Of a stretch of DNA of 35,142 nucleotides, positions 7,190-14,298 are shown in pieces (position 1 is the stretch's first letter; each line of letters starts with the position of its first letter). The notes under the pieces were generated by a model. The model was not told where the DNA came from and searched no databases. It was given only the letters and a program-made list of their open reading frames with translations. Origin of the DNA: Candidatus Terraquivivens tikiterensis (GTDB lineage Archaea > Thermoproteota > Nitrososphaeria_A > Caldarchaeales > Wolframiiraptoraceae); assembly GCA_003056285.1 (NCBI GenBank), contig NDWU01000019.1, forward strand, positions 1 through 35,142, in the 5' to 3' direction. A program made the translations under genes and the position numbers.

Positions 7190-8623
7190 GTGGGGTCCTT
7201 GTCCGTAGTAAGGAAGTTCTTCGAGGGCGCAAGCCGGCTCATGCCGGAGGTGGCGAAGCCTAAGAGAAGGGTTGGGCTAGCCGAAAAGCTTGCATGGACA
7301 GCCTTAGCCATGATCGTATACCTAATCATGGGCGAGGTGTACCTTTATGGTGTACCGAGGACCCAGGTTACTGAGAGCATATTCATTCTCCACGTTGTTT
7401 TTGCCCAAAAAACCGGAACGCTGACCACGCTAGGCATCGGACCCATAGTCACTGCAGGCATACTCCTCCAGCTGCTGGTTGGGGCGGAGATAATAAAGCT
7501 GGATTTAAGTAAACCCGAGGACAGGGCGCTCTTCACCTCCACGAGTAAGGTCCTATCGCTGGTGGTTGCGGCCATTCAAGCATTCGCATTCAGCATGAGC
7601 GGCATGTTCGGCACGATAACGACAGTCCAAGCCGTTTTGATATTCCTCCAGCTGCTCATAGCCACGTTCATCATAATGATGCTCGACGAGCTGATACAAA
7701 GGGGTTGGGGGCTCGGCAGCGGCATAAGCTTGTTCATAGCCGTCGGCATTGCACAAGACATAATGATAAAGTTATTCTCGCCCATAGTCGTTTCGCCCGA
7801 TGGTCTTTACCAGGGCGTAATACTGGCAACCTTCCAGTCGATACTCTCGGGCGCGGGGTTATCCCCAGTGCTCCTACGCAGCCGCAACATGCCGGATATC
7901 GTGGGCCTCATAGCTACCGTCGCACTAATTTTGATACTAATATACCTTAACGCGGTCGAGGTAGAGATACCGATATCGTATGCGAGGTTCTCGGGATTCA
8001 GGGCGAAGTATCCAGTAAAGCTGCTATACGTCTCTGTCATACCCGTAATATTTGCCAGCATGATATTCGGCAACGTTTACTATCTGTCCTCGATGCTATG
8101 GAACAGCTACAACCAAGATGGAAAGAACGTGTTTCTGAACTTGCTGGGTACTTTCAAAAAGACTGAGACGGGTCAGGTAGTGCCGACTGGCGGGTTAGCC
8201 TATTATATGGTCTCGCCTGGCTCCATCGAAGGCCTGATGAAAGACCCCATCAGGGGAATAGTATACGCAGGTTTGCTCGTCGTTTTTTGTCTCCTGTTTG
8301 CCAAATTCTGGGTAAACGTAGGCGGGTTAAGCCCTTCGAAGGTCGCTGAACAGCTGATCAGCGCAGGCATGCAGGTCCCTGGTTTTAGGAGGGCACCAGA
8401 GGTGATAGAGAAAATAATAGGAAAGTACATCTCGACGGTTACGGTACTGGGAGCGATAATCGTGGGCCTCATAGCAGGTGTGGCGGATTATACGAATACC
8501 TTCGGGACGGGCACAGGCCTTCTTCTGCTGATAGGGATTCTGTACCAGTACTACGAACTCCTGGTGAGGGAGAGGCTTACGGAGATGTACCCAGCGCTAG
8601 GAAGGCTGCTAGGTGAGGCTTAA
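7190..8623 (+). CDS. secY: Preprotein translocase subunit SecY
   Basis: SecY (Sec61 alpha) is the channel subunit of the Sec translocon in the cytoplasmic membrane. At 477 residues with about ten hydrophobic segments it has normal archaeal length. Typical parts include the plug and TM2a region (VFAQKTGTLTTLGIGPIVTA), the ELIQRGWGLGSGISLFIA loop, the EVEIPISYARFSGFRAKYPVKLLY cytosolic loop, and the FWVNVGGLSPSKVAEQLISAGMQVPGFR ribosome-facing loop. The start is a GTG at 7190; a TTG at 7199 following GTGGGG is an alternative that removes three residues. The stop codon TAA shares its last A with the ATG of the next gene. Confidence 0.96.
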   Translation: MGSLSVVRKFFEGASRLMPEVAKPKRRVGLAEKLAWTALAMIVYLIMGEVYLYGVPRTQVTESIFILHVVFAQKTGTLTTLGIGPIVTAGILLQLLVGAEIIKLDLSKPEDRALFTSTSKVLSLVVAAIQAFAFSMSGMFGTITTVQAVLIFLQLLIATFIIMMLDELIQRGWGLGSGISLFIAVGIAQDIMIKLFSPIVVSPDGLYQGVILATFQSILSGAGLSPVLLRSRNMPDIVGLIATVALILILIYLNAVEVEIPISYARFSGFRAKYPVKLLYVSVIPVIFASMIFGNVYYLSSMLWNSYNQDGKNVFLNLLGTFKKTETGQVVPTGGLAYYMVSPGSIEGLMKDPIRGIVYAGLLVVFCLLFAKFWVNVGGLSPSKVAEQLISAGMQVPGFRRAPEVIEKIIGKYISTVTVLGAIIVGLIAGVADYTNTFGTGTGLLLLIGILYQYYELLVRERLTEMYPALGRLLGEA

Positions 8624-9135
8624 TGGGCCCGAACGTCTTTCCCATGCTGCTTGTAGTATGCATAGCTGTACTGACGATATCCGTAACGAATTTTTTGAGA
8701 AGAATACTGATCAAGAAACAAGATATTGAAAAGATGAGGGAAGCTAACATATTCAGGCAAGAACTCATGAAGGCGAGGAGGCGCGGCGACCAGAAGACTG
8801 TACAGAGGCTGGAGAAGAGGATGGATTACATCAAGAAGGTAGAGTTTGACATCATGAAGAAGAACCTAGTGGTAATGGGTATTAGCATGGTTATCTTTCT
8901 GGGCGCGTACTGGATTTTAGCGACGCTTTTTGGTGGTTTGAGGCTTTCCCTACCCGGAGACTTTTTCATACCTTTCATAAGCCAGGGGGGCGCGTTAACC
9001 TTTTATGGATGGTATATCCTGACGTTTTTCGCGGTTAGCTTACCGCTATCCAAGGCATTCGGTCTAAGTATGACGGGTGGTAGCCTTGCCGAGAAGAGCT
9101 CTCAGGACAAGAAGCAGGAAAAGAAAGAAGGTTAG
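8623..9135 (+). CDS. DUF106 / EMC3-like Oxa1-superfamily membrane insertase
   Basis: This 170-residue protein has TM1 at about 6-24, a long positively charged cytosolic helical hairpin at about 28-78 (REANIFRQELMKARRRGD), TM2 at about 82-102, TM3 at about 127-147, and a Lys-rich tail. This is the arrangement of archaeal DUF106 proteins, distant YidC/Oxa1/EMC3 relatives thought to help insert membrane proteins. It overlaps the secY stop by one base, a classical archaeal gene neighbour that supports a role with the translocon. The lysine-rich tail region overlaps the start of eL34. Confidence 0.9.
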   Translation: MGPNVFPMLLVVCIAVLTISVTNFLRRILIKKQDIEKMREANIFRQELMKARRRGDQKTVQRLEKRMDYIKKVEFDIMKKNLVVMGISMVIFLGAYWILATLFGGLRLSLPGDFFIPFISQGGALTFYGWYILTFFAVSLPLSKAFGLSMTGGSLAEKSSQDKKQEKKEG

Positions 9136-9379
9136 GACGCCCGGCGGGAGGCTCGCCATCCACTACTTTGACGAAAGGCCTGGAGCCCCCAGCTGCGGCC
9201 TATGCGGTAAACCGTTGCACGGCATCCGCGTCGAGAAACCATCCAAAACGTCCAAGAGCGAGAGGACGGTATCAAGAGCATACGGAGGTACCGTTTGCGC
9301 CTCTTGTCTAAGGGAGGCGTTGGTAGACGCAGCCTACAACCTATGGACCGTACAGGAAACGCAGAAAAATGAAAGCTAA
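9086..9379 (+). CDS. rpl34e: Large ribosomal subunit protein eL34
   Basis: This 97-residue basic protein starts MPRRALRTRSRKRKKVRTPG. It carries two zinc-ribbon Cys pairs, CGLC and CASC, with the GRLAIHYFDERPGAPSC segment between N-terminus and ribbon, as in archaeal and eukaryotic eL34. The TTG start at 9086 is chosen because family members begin Met-Pro-Arg and because the upstream GGTGGTAG resembles the site before the uL15 TTG start. A GTG at 9077 is the longer alternative. It overlaps the DUF106 gene by 50 nt, in line with the conserved archaeal order secY-(adk)-DUF106-eL34. Adenylate kinase is absent here and cytidylate kinase lies about 11 kb away. Confidence 0.94.
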   Translation: MPRRALRTRSRKRKKVRTPGGRLAIHYFDERPGAPSCGLCGKPLHGIRVEKPSKTSKSERTVSRAYGGTVCASCLREALVDAAYNLWTVQETQKNES

Positions 9380-9575
9380 CCCTCGTAGGATTCATGGATC
9401 TTCATCGTTTCCCCACCGCCCCTAGCCTCGGGGGCTTCGGCAACGGCAAAGCACCCATGTCGGACTTTGTTCATGCTACTCGGCTTATTCTTCGCATATC
9501 GGGCGAGAGAGCATTCTAACGTCTGTAGGATCTACCCATTCAGAAACAACTGTTGAACCACCCTAAAATAGAAAA

Positions 9576-9583
9576 GCTTTTTA
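9576..9583 (+). promoter_or_regulatory. TATA-like box for the small membrane peptide and primase
   Basis: GCTTTTTA is centred about 30 nt before the ATG at 9610, consistent with a leaderless transcript. The 196 nt before it (9380-9575) hold no gene or RNA that I can recognise. Confidence 0.35.
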
Positions 9584-9609
9584 CGTCATGGTTATATTAA
9601 AATAACGCC

Positions 9610-9723
9610 ATGCCGCTGGAAGCATTCTTTGACCAAGTTAGGCTAAACATCTACTGGCTAATCTTACTCGTACTGCTTTTGGTATTAACGTACACTGTAA
9701 GGAGCCGTGGTGAAAAGGCCTGA
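9610..9723 (+). CDS. 37-residue single-span membrane peptide upstream of primase
   Basis: An ATG reading frame encodes MPLEAFFDQVRLNIYWLILL followed by more Leu/Val residues, a TYTVRSRGEKA tail and a TGA. It has a short amphipathic N-terminus, one strong transmembrane helix (about 14-29) and a basic cytosolic tail. A TATA-like box sits at leaderless distance. Its 3' end overlaps the proposed CTG start of priS by 4 nt, so translation of the two could be coupled. I do not recognise a family. It may be a real small membrane protein or only a leader peptide. Confidence 0.5.
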   Translation: MPLEAFFDQVRLNIYWLILLVLLLVLTYTVRSRGEKA

Positions 9724-10955
9724 GCTTCCTGAGTAGCAAGGATGGAGAATACGTCCATGAGCTATTTAGTGAATATTATGCAAGAAAGGCTGAAAGCGTG
9801 CATGTACCCAATATGATTGAAAGGAGGGAGTTTGGCTACTTCACTTTTGGGCAGAAGATCATGGTAAGGCACATATCTTTAAAGAATCCTTCCGAGCTGT
9901 TTAACCTGATAAGGAAGGTTACACCCCTCCATATCTATCACTCGGCCGCCTACTATCAGTACCCGCAGGCACCTATGGAAGAAAAAGTATGGCTGGGCGC
10001 GGAGCTTATATTCGATATAGACGCTGACCACTTAAATCTCCCATGCAAGGAAGGCCATGACTTTTCGGTATGCGAAGACTGTAGAAGTTTGTTACCCTCA
10101 GGGTCTGAGCGGTGTAGTAATTGTGGTGGCGCAAGGGTAAGGCGTGTCGAGTGGGTTTGCGAGAATTGTATAGAGGCGGCGAAGAAAGAGGTTTACAAGC
10201 TTTTAGATTTTCTCGAGGGGGATTTCGGCATACCACCCTCGAAGATTTCGGTAAACTTCTCGGGGAACAGGGGTTTCCACGTAGCCGTGAACGACGAAAA
10301 ACTTCTCATGCTCGACCAGACTTCGAGGAAAGAAATTACCGACCATATTCTTGGAAGCGGGCTGGACCCTTCGCTTCACGGAATACCCGTCGACAGGAAA
10401 CGTTATGCCCTAACGTTCAGCTATGCCGACGCTTCGTGGAGGGGTAGGTTAGCGAGGACGGCATTCGAGCTCATTAAAGACCTTCAGAAACCAAGCGTTT
10501 CCGAAAGGTTGATAAAACTCATCGGAAAAAGAGAGTACAACAAACTGCTTGGGCTCAAGGAATCGTTGCTGACATCCTGGTTGGAATCCCCTAAGTGGGA
10601 GGCCCTTAAGCCCGACGTCTTAAAAGCGCTTGTAGCGTTAGCGATAGAGGAGGCGAGGAGCATGATAGATACGATAGTCACCACGGACATTCACCGACTC
10701 CTAAGGCTTGCCAACACGTTGAACGGTAAGACGGGCTTTCTGGCGAAGAAGCTGGATGCTGATAACCTGGAACAATTTAACCCGTTCGTGGACGCTGTTG
10801 TAATGCCGGAGGATCCGAGTAAGGTACACGTCGTATACATGCCAAAAATCAATATACGCGGCGAGTGGTACGGACCCTATAGAAACACCCTAGCGAGGGT
10901 TCCTACCTTTTTGGCCGTGTTATTGCTTTGTAAAGGCATCGCGACGCTCGCGTAG
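9720..10955 (+). CDS. priS: DNA primase small (catalytic) subunit PriS
   Basis: PriS makes RNA/DNA primers for replication as the catalytic half of the archaeal-eukaryotic primase. Visible motifs are REFGYFTFG, the catalytic IFDIDADHL with the Asp-x-Asp pair, a zinc module with three Cys pairs (about 118/121, 132/135, 147/150), SGNRGFHV, the IPVDRKRYALTF block, and DIHRLLRLANTLNGKTG near the C-terminus. The zinc module inside the catalytic domain resembles thaumarchaeal primases. The first ATG/GTG/TTG start in frame is GTG 9798, but conserved residues (HELFSEYYARKAESVHVP) are encoded upstream without a stop. I therefore extend the gene to CTG 9720, which has a GGTGA site 7 nt before it; CTG 9729 is also possible. 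GINS follows 42 nt downstream. Confidence 0.9.
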   Translation: MSFLSSKDGEYVHELFSEYYARKAESVHVPNMIERREFGYFTFGQKIMVRHISLKNPSELFNLIRKVTPLHIYHSAAYYQYPQAPMEEKVWLGAELIFDIDADHLNLPCKEGHDFSVCEDCRSLLPSGSERCSNCGGARVRRVEWVCENCIEAAKKEVYKLLDFLEGDFGIPPSKISVNFSGNRGFHVAVNDEKLLMLDQTSRKEITDHILGSGLDPSLHGIPVDRKRYALTFSYADASWRGRLARTAFELIKDLQKPSVSERLIKLIGKREYNKLLGLKESLLTSWLESPKWEALKPDVLKALVALAIEEARSMIDTIVTTDIHRLLRLANTLNGKTGFLAKKLDADNLEQFNPFVDAVVMPEDPSKVHVVYMPKINIRGEWYGPYRNTLARVPTFLAVLLLCKGIATLA

Positions 10956-10997
10956 CAGGGCAACGGTTTAAGAGCAAGGAACTATACCGTCAAAGCG

Positions 10998-11564
10998 ATG
11001 TCAAAGGAAACTGTAGAAGGCTTTTACGATGAGGTTGTAAGCATGTGGCTCAAAGAGAGGGGACAAGAAGGCCTTGCGCCCATACCCCAGGATTTTGAGG
11101 CTAAACTGCATGCCTACGCATCCTTGGTAAAACAGCAGCTGAAGATATCCGACAAAAAAGCAATCTCTACGGCAATCAAGCAAGCCGAGCTGGAAACCGT
11201 CAAGAAGCTGCTATCCTCGCTCTTTGAGGTAAGGTTTAGAAAAATAATTCATGCCATAATAAAAGGGAGTCGACCCGAGAACCTTTTAAGCGTAGAGAGA
11301 CATTTTGTTGAGGAATTTTCTAAGCTGATTTACGAGTACAGAGAAAGGATAAACTCGATCGCGCATGATTTCAGAGTTCCAAGGATTAAGGAAAGGTTGG
11401 CAAAGTATGAGGTTGTTTGCTTTATGCAAACGTTCCCAAAAGTCGTATGCGAGGATATGAAAAGCTACGGGCCGTTCGTACAGTACGACCTTGCCGCACT
11501 GCCAACGGAAAGCGCCAGGGCGCTTGCTACGAGGAGCATAGCAAGGCTTTTAGAGTTACCGTGA
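10998..11564 (+). CDS. GINS complex subunit (Gins51-like)
   Basis: GINS is the factor that joins Cdc45/RecJ-like protein and MCM in the replicative helicase. The 188-residue protein has a mostly helical A domain (about 1-135). It ends in the short beta-strand B domain typical of Gins51: FPKVVCEDMKSYGPFVQYDLAALPTE followed by a helix. Location directly after priS is a conserved archaeal arrangement that supports the call, since GINS sequences are divergent. The TGA stop lies in the sequence GTGATCTACCC, which is the terminus of a repeat element pointing the other way, so the last residues could be slightly altered by that insertion. Confidence 0.82.
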   Translation: MSKETVEGFYDEVVSMWLKERGQEGLAPIPQDFEAKLHAYASLVKQQLKISDKKAISTAIKQAELETVKKLLSSLFEVRFRKIIHAIIKGSRPENLLSVERHFVEEFSKLIYEYRERINSIAHDFRVPRIKERLAKYEVVCFMQTFPKVVCEDMKSYGPFVQYDLAALPTESARALATRSIARLLELP

Positions 11565-11611
11565 TCTACCCATGCTCATAAGCCCGTGGGCTTCCTGCTT
11601 CAAAGACAGAA
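11561..11611 (-). repeat. TnpB-type right-end hairpin at the GINS stop codon, copy D
   Basis: GTGATCTACCCATGCTCATA and then AGCCCGTGGGCTTCCTGCTTC match, in antisense orientation, the terminal part of the elements at 13933-13991 and 27412-27468. The outer end GTGA includes the GINS stop TGA. The rest of the gap to 11809 has no supported gene; a 30-codon open stretch at 11632-11724 is probably chance or debris. Confidence 0.5.
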
Positions 11612-11809
11612 GAGTGGTTTCGTCTCAGTAATGAGGCTGCTCATCACCAACCCTTACCCTGCAAGCTGGGATATACTCCGTTCGGTTTTTGAAGAAAACC
11701 GATGGGTGAGCCATGTTCAATGAGCATGCTTGTCGTGCTCGAGTCCTAGGCACGGATTATGCCGAAAAGCCGGTTACGACCCTACCGCTGAGGCACATGG
11801 GATCTCCGC

Positions 11810-12994
11810 TCACGATGTTGGATGGGTAGTCCAAACGAATAGCTCGTCTCCATGATAGGAGAGAAGCATACAACCTATGACTAGCTTTTTAGGTATCGTC
11901 TCAACCTTTGAGTACAACTTGATCGTGCTTCTTTTGTTATCCACTTCGCCTACCAACCCTATACCCAAGCACCGCTCTTCGGCATCGAACAGGTAGGACA
12001 GGATGCCAACCCTATTTTTTGAAAGCGACCCTGCGTTCAAGGGCGGTAGCGTTGTGTTCTGCAGGTTGTAAGCCTCTATTAGGGATTGCATATGCTTTAG
12101 CGGGTTGCCCTCTACGTTGAATGCTTCCATAGGGATTGTTGAAAGCCTAAGCCATGAGATGGGTATTGTCTTTATCGTACCATCCTTTAAGTACCTCCTG
12201 AAGGAGCTTTCCCTTAGCCTCCTACGTGCCTCCTGATCCCGCTTGTACACGTATTCTGGTTTGCTTACAACAACATGCTCTATACCCGCATCCTTACAGT
12301 AGGTTTCAACCTTATGCTGGGCACTCCCTAGGAATATCACGAGCGAGGGTTTAACGACGTTAAGAAGGTTCAGCTTATGCTCTTCCGCATCCTTGCCCTC
12401 TATCCAGCCGTCGCAGTCAACGACGACATAACCCTCATCCTTAATGGCGTAGCCTAAAAGCTCGCCAGCTCTCTTGAGATGGTACTCTTTCGCGAAGGAT
12501 GGTGACGTGAAACCGACTGGGGCTATGAGCTCCGCCTTGAGCTGGTAAAGGTCGGGAATGGGCTTTGTCGTCCAAACAAGCCCCACCGTGGTGGAGGGGC
12601 ATATGTTTGATTGGCCTAAGTCTAAATCCACCAAGCAGGCTTTTTTTCCCTCGTTCACCAGCGAGTTTATGATAAAGGTGGTTAAGGACGTCTTCCCCGA
12701 ATCTGTCCCGCCCATAACGACGATCTTCTTATGATTCCTGACCGTCTGCGTAACCAAAGCCTTCCAGTCATCCGGTATAGTGTCCCGGTCCACGACCTCG
12801 ACAGATGAGCCCTCCCCAAGGCTTACCTCAACCTCCATGCCGACCTCTGTGAATATCGGCAGAGCCCTTGAGTCCCTCACGAAAAGAGGTTTTTTCTGCG
12901 TTAGGGCGTACCCAAATACCTTTCCAGAACCCGATACCAACTTAACGGAGGCAGGGCCTTTAATGAGGAGGGTCTTGCCAGCTCCTACGTTCAT
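11810..12994 (-). CDS. Clp1/Grc3-family polynucleotide 5'-hydroxyl kinase
   Basis: These kinases phosphorylate 5'-OH RNA (and DNA) ends and act in RNA processing. The 394-residue protein has an N-terminal beta domain (about 1-75), then a Walker A motif GGTDSGKTS at 95-103. It is followed by the family-specific DLDLGQSNICPSTTVGL motif and a VVVDCDGWIEG Walker B-like strand, with a C-terminal beta domain of the Clp1 type. An ATG at 13009 exists, but the ATG at 12994 follows a GGTGAGG site by a few nt and is preferred. The upstream RuvC-like gene ends at 13002, so the two are almost certainly co-transcribed. Confidence 0.88.
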   Translation of the reverse strand: MNVGAGKTLLIKGPASVKLVSGSGKVFGYALTQKKPLFVRDSRALPIFTEVGMEVEVSLGEGSSVEVVDRDTIPDDWKALVTQTVRNHKKIVVMGGTDSGKTSLTTFIINSLVNEGKKACLVDLDLGQSNICPSTTVGLVWTTKPIPDLYQLKAELIAPVGFTSPSFAKEYHLKRAGELLGYAIKDEGYVVVDCDGWIEGKDAEEHKLNLLNVVKPSLVIFLGSAQHKVETYCKDAGIEHVVVSKPEYVYKRDQEARRRLRESSFRRYLKDGTIKTIPISWLRLSTIPMEAFNVEGNPLKHMQSLIEAYNLQNTTLPPLNAGSLSKNRVGILSYLFDAEERCLGIGLVGEVDNKRSTIKLYSKVETIPKKLVIGCMLLSYHGDELFVWTTHPTS

Positions 12995-13001
12995 GGTATC
13001 C

Positions 13002-13658
13002 TCACCCATCAGACAGCATCAATTTTCCTCTGGCTTTGATGAATAGCATGAGGGCCGCATTTTCGTCAGAGGAGCGCGCATGGATAAAAACATTCTTCTG
13101 GTTCGAGCTATCTTCCGATACTGTCATTATCTCAACCTGACCCAACCCCAGAAACCTTTCATATATGCTACCCTTTAGAGTGTAAAAGAAGTCCCCTGGA
13201 CCTTCTCCGATTATTATATATTTCCTGCACTCTTGGTGTGCCCTAAAGAAGTCGTCAACATCGTCCAGGAGGGCGCGTACATTCGAGTAGATCGAGGTCC
13301 TAAGCAGTATGTCTTCGGCGAAGAAGGCGCATCCAATCCTTTTCTCACCAGGATCTATGGAGACCGTTACGAACCTTACGCTGTCCTTCCCGAAAGCCAC
13401 CTCGTACGCCCTGTCGATGATGGCTTTGTAGGAGGGTGCATCCTCGACGAACAGGGCAGGTATGGGAAGCTTAGGAGCGAGTTTCCTAGTCGTTATGATC
13501 ACCTTTGTGCTGAGGGGCAAGTCTGAAGGGCTACTAACAGAAAGCACCTCAACACCACGCCTCCTGGCCTCGGATGCTATAGCATAGGCCACCCTAAGGT
13601 CAGGCAATAGGAGGCCAATGGTCACCTTGTATTTATTAGGGTTCCTTTTCTTTTTCAA
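13002..13658 (-). CDS. Uncharacterised RuvC/RNase H-like fold protein
   Basis: The N-terminal 90 residues look like a small alpha/beta domain. From about residue 95 the pattern is that of a RuvC/YqgF RNase H-like nuclease. VTVSIDPGEKRIGCAFF has Asp102 in a D-P-G motif, IIIGEGPGDFF has Glu152, and the C-terminal SSDENAALMLFIKA has acidic 198/199 followed by a helix. All three expected acidic positions are present, so catalytic activity is plausible; this is inference from motifs. The start is a TTG at 13658, with an ACTAAATA box about 28 nt before it; a GTG at 13625 is an alternative. It is the first gene of a pair with the Clp1-type kinase. I do not recognise a named family. Confidence 0.7.
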   Translation of the reverse strand: MKKKRNPNKYKVTIGLLLPDLRVAYAIASEARRRGVEVLSVSSPSDLPLSTKVIITTRKLAPKLPIPALFVEDAPSYKAIIDRAYEVAFGKDSVRFVTVSIDPGEKRIGCAFFAEDILLRTSIYSNVRALLDDVDDFFRAHQECRKYIIIGEGPGDFFYTLKGSIYERFLGLGQVEIMTVSEDSSNQKNVFIHARSSDENAALMLFIKARGKLMLSDG

Positions 13659-13719
13659 TTCAAAGAACCATTTACAAGCAGGTATTTAGTCTTTGGTTGC
13701 GGGGGCTTTTTGTCCAAGA

Positions 13720-13930
13720 CCGATCGTCCAAAAGACAGAGGTCCCACGTTTCGGCACTGGCATCGACGTTTAACGCCGTAGACGGAAAACAGTTGGAGTA
13801 TAAGGCTGAAAGAGCCTGTGTTCCGTTAGTGAGGGTAAACCAAAGAGGTGACCTGAAGGGCTAAGCCATGAAGATGTTCTAAAAGACATAAAGGGTAGAG
13901 ACCGTTGCCTAGGAGCATCTACTGACCTAT
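13720..13930 (+). pseudogene. Possible tnpB relic in the 13659-14040 gap
   Basis: Between the RuvC-like gene and the Elf1 gene there is no intact gene. A degraded frame reads like GIDV-NAVDGKQLEYKAER, reminiscent of the TnpB RuvC-I block, with frameshifts and stops. A right-end element lies immediately downstream in the orientation expected for a TnpB element. The similarity is short, so this is a tentative call. Confidence 0.3.
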
Positions 13931-13932
13931 GC

Positions 13933-13991
13933 GCCGGCAGGCTCCGTCGTCGAGGCAGGAAGCCAAGGGCTTATAATCGCGGGTAGCTCAC
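13933..13991 (+). repeat. TnpB-type right-end / omega-RNA 3' hairpin, copy E
   Basis: The element runs GCCGGCAGGCTCCGTCGTCG, AGGCAGGAAGCC, a hairpin region, and GGGTAGCTCAC. It is nearly identical to 27412-27468 and is the reverse complement type of 25895-25953 and 31075-31130. The shared terminal sequence is TAGCTCAC or TGGCTCAC. The Elf1 promoter starts within 15 nt of the end. Confidence 0.65.
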
Positions 13992-14000
13992 GGGAATAAG

Positions 14001-14010
14001 GGTTTTATAG
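14001..14010 (+). promoter_or_regulatory. TATA-like box for the Elf1-GGGP synthase operon
   Basis: GGTTTTATAG is about 35 nt upstream of the Elf1 TTG start and lies directly beyond the repeat element end at 13991. The promoter may have been affected by that insertion. Confidence 0.4.
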
Positions 14011-14040
14011 AAAAAGATACTGAACACAGACGGATGAGGG

Positions 14041-14298
14041 TTGGGAAGGAAGAGGAGAAAAATAATACGGAAGACGGTTAAGCCACCACCTTCGGTCTTC
14101 CTCTGCCCGTTGTGCAACCACGAAGCCGTGATGGTGATACATGAAAAAGATTCAGAGGTGGCTAGGGTTGTATGCGGATTCTGCAAAGTGTCCAAGGAGG
14201 TGCCTTGGTACCCTTCCTATACTCCTGTAGATGCTTATGCAGCATGGTACGATATAGTTACTAAAGAGGCTGAAGGGGTTGAAGCCAGGCAGGGTTGA
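14041..14298 (+). CDS. Elf1-like transcription elongation factor, zinc ribbon protein
   Basis: This 85-residue protein has a very basic N-terminus (MGRKRRKIIRKTVK) and a zinc ribbon with Cys22, Cys25, Cys45 and Cys48 (LCPLCNHEAV and VVCGFCKV). It then has PVDAYAAWYDIV, matching the PIDVY..WID region of Elf1. Elf1 binds RNA polymerase during elongation in eukaryotes and is found in TACK archaea. The start is a TTG following a GGATGAGGG site. Its last 20 nt overlap the GGGP synthase start, so the two genes are coupled. Confidence 0.87.
   Translation: MGRKRRKIIRKTVKPPPSVFLCPLCNHEAVMVIHEKDSEVARVVCGFCKVSKEVPWYPSYTPVDAYAAWYDIVTKEAEGVEARQG

Noticed and set aside
11632-11724. 30-codon frame beginning MRLLITNPYPASWD
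   Set aside because: The sequence looks coding-like, but it is too short and stops early. It may be a gene fragment stranded beside repeat copy D; I cannot support a call.
13233-13526. Plus-strand 97-codon frame
   Set aside because: It is entirely antisense to the RuvC-like gene, which has the conserved acidic motifs.
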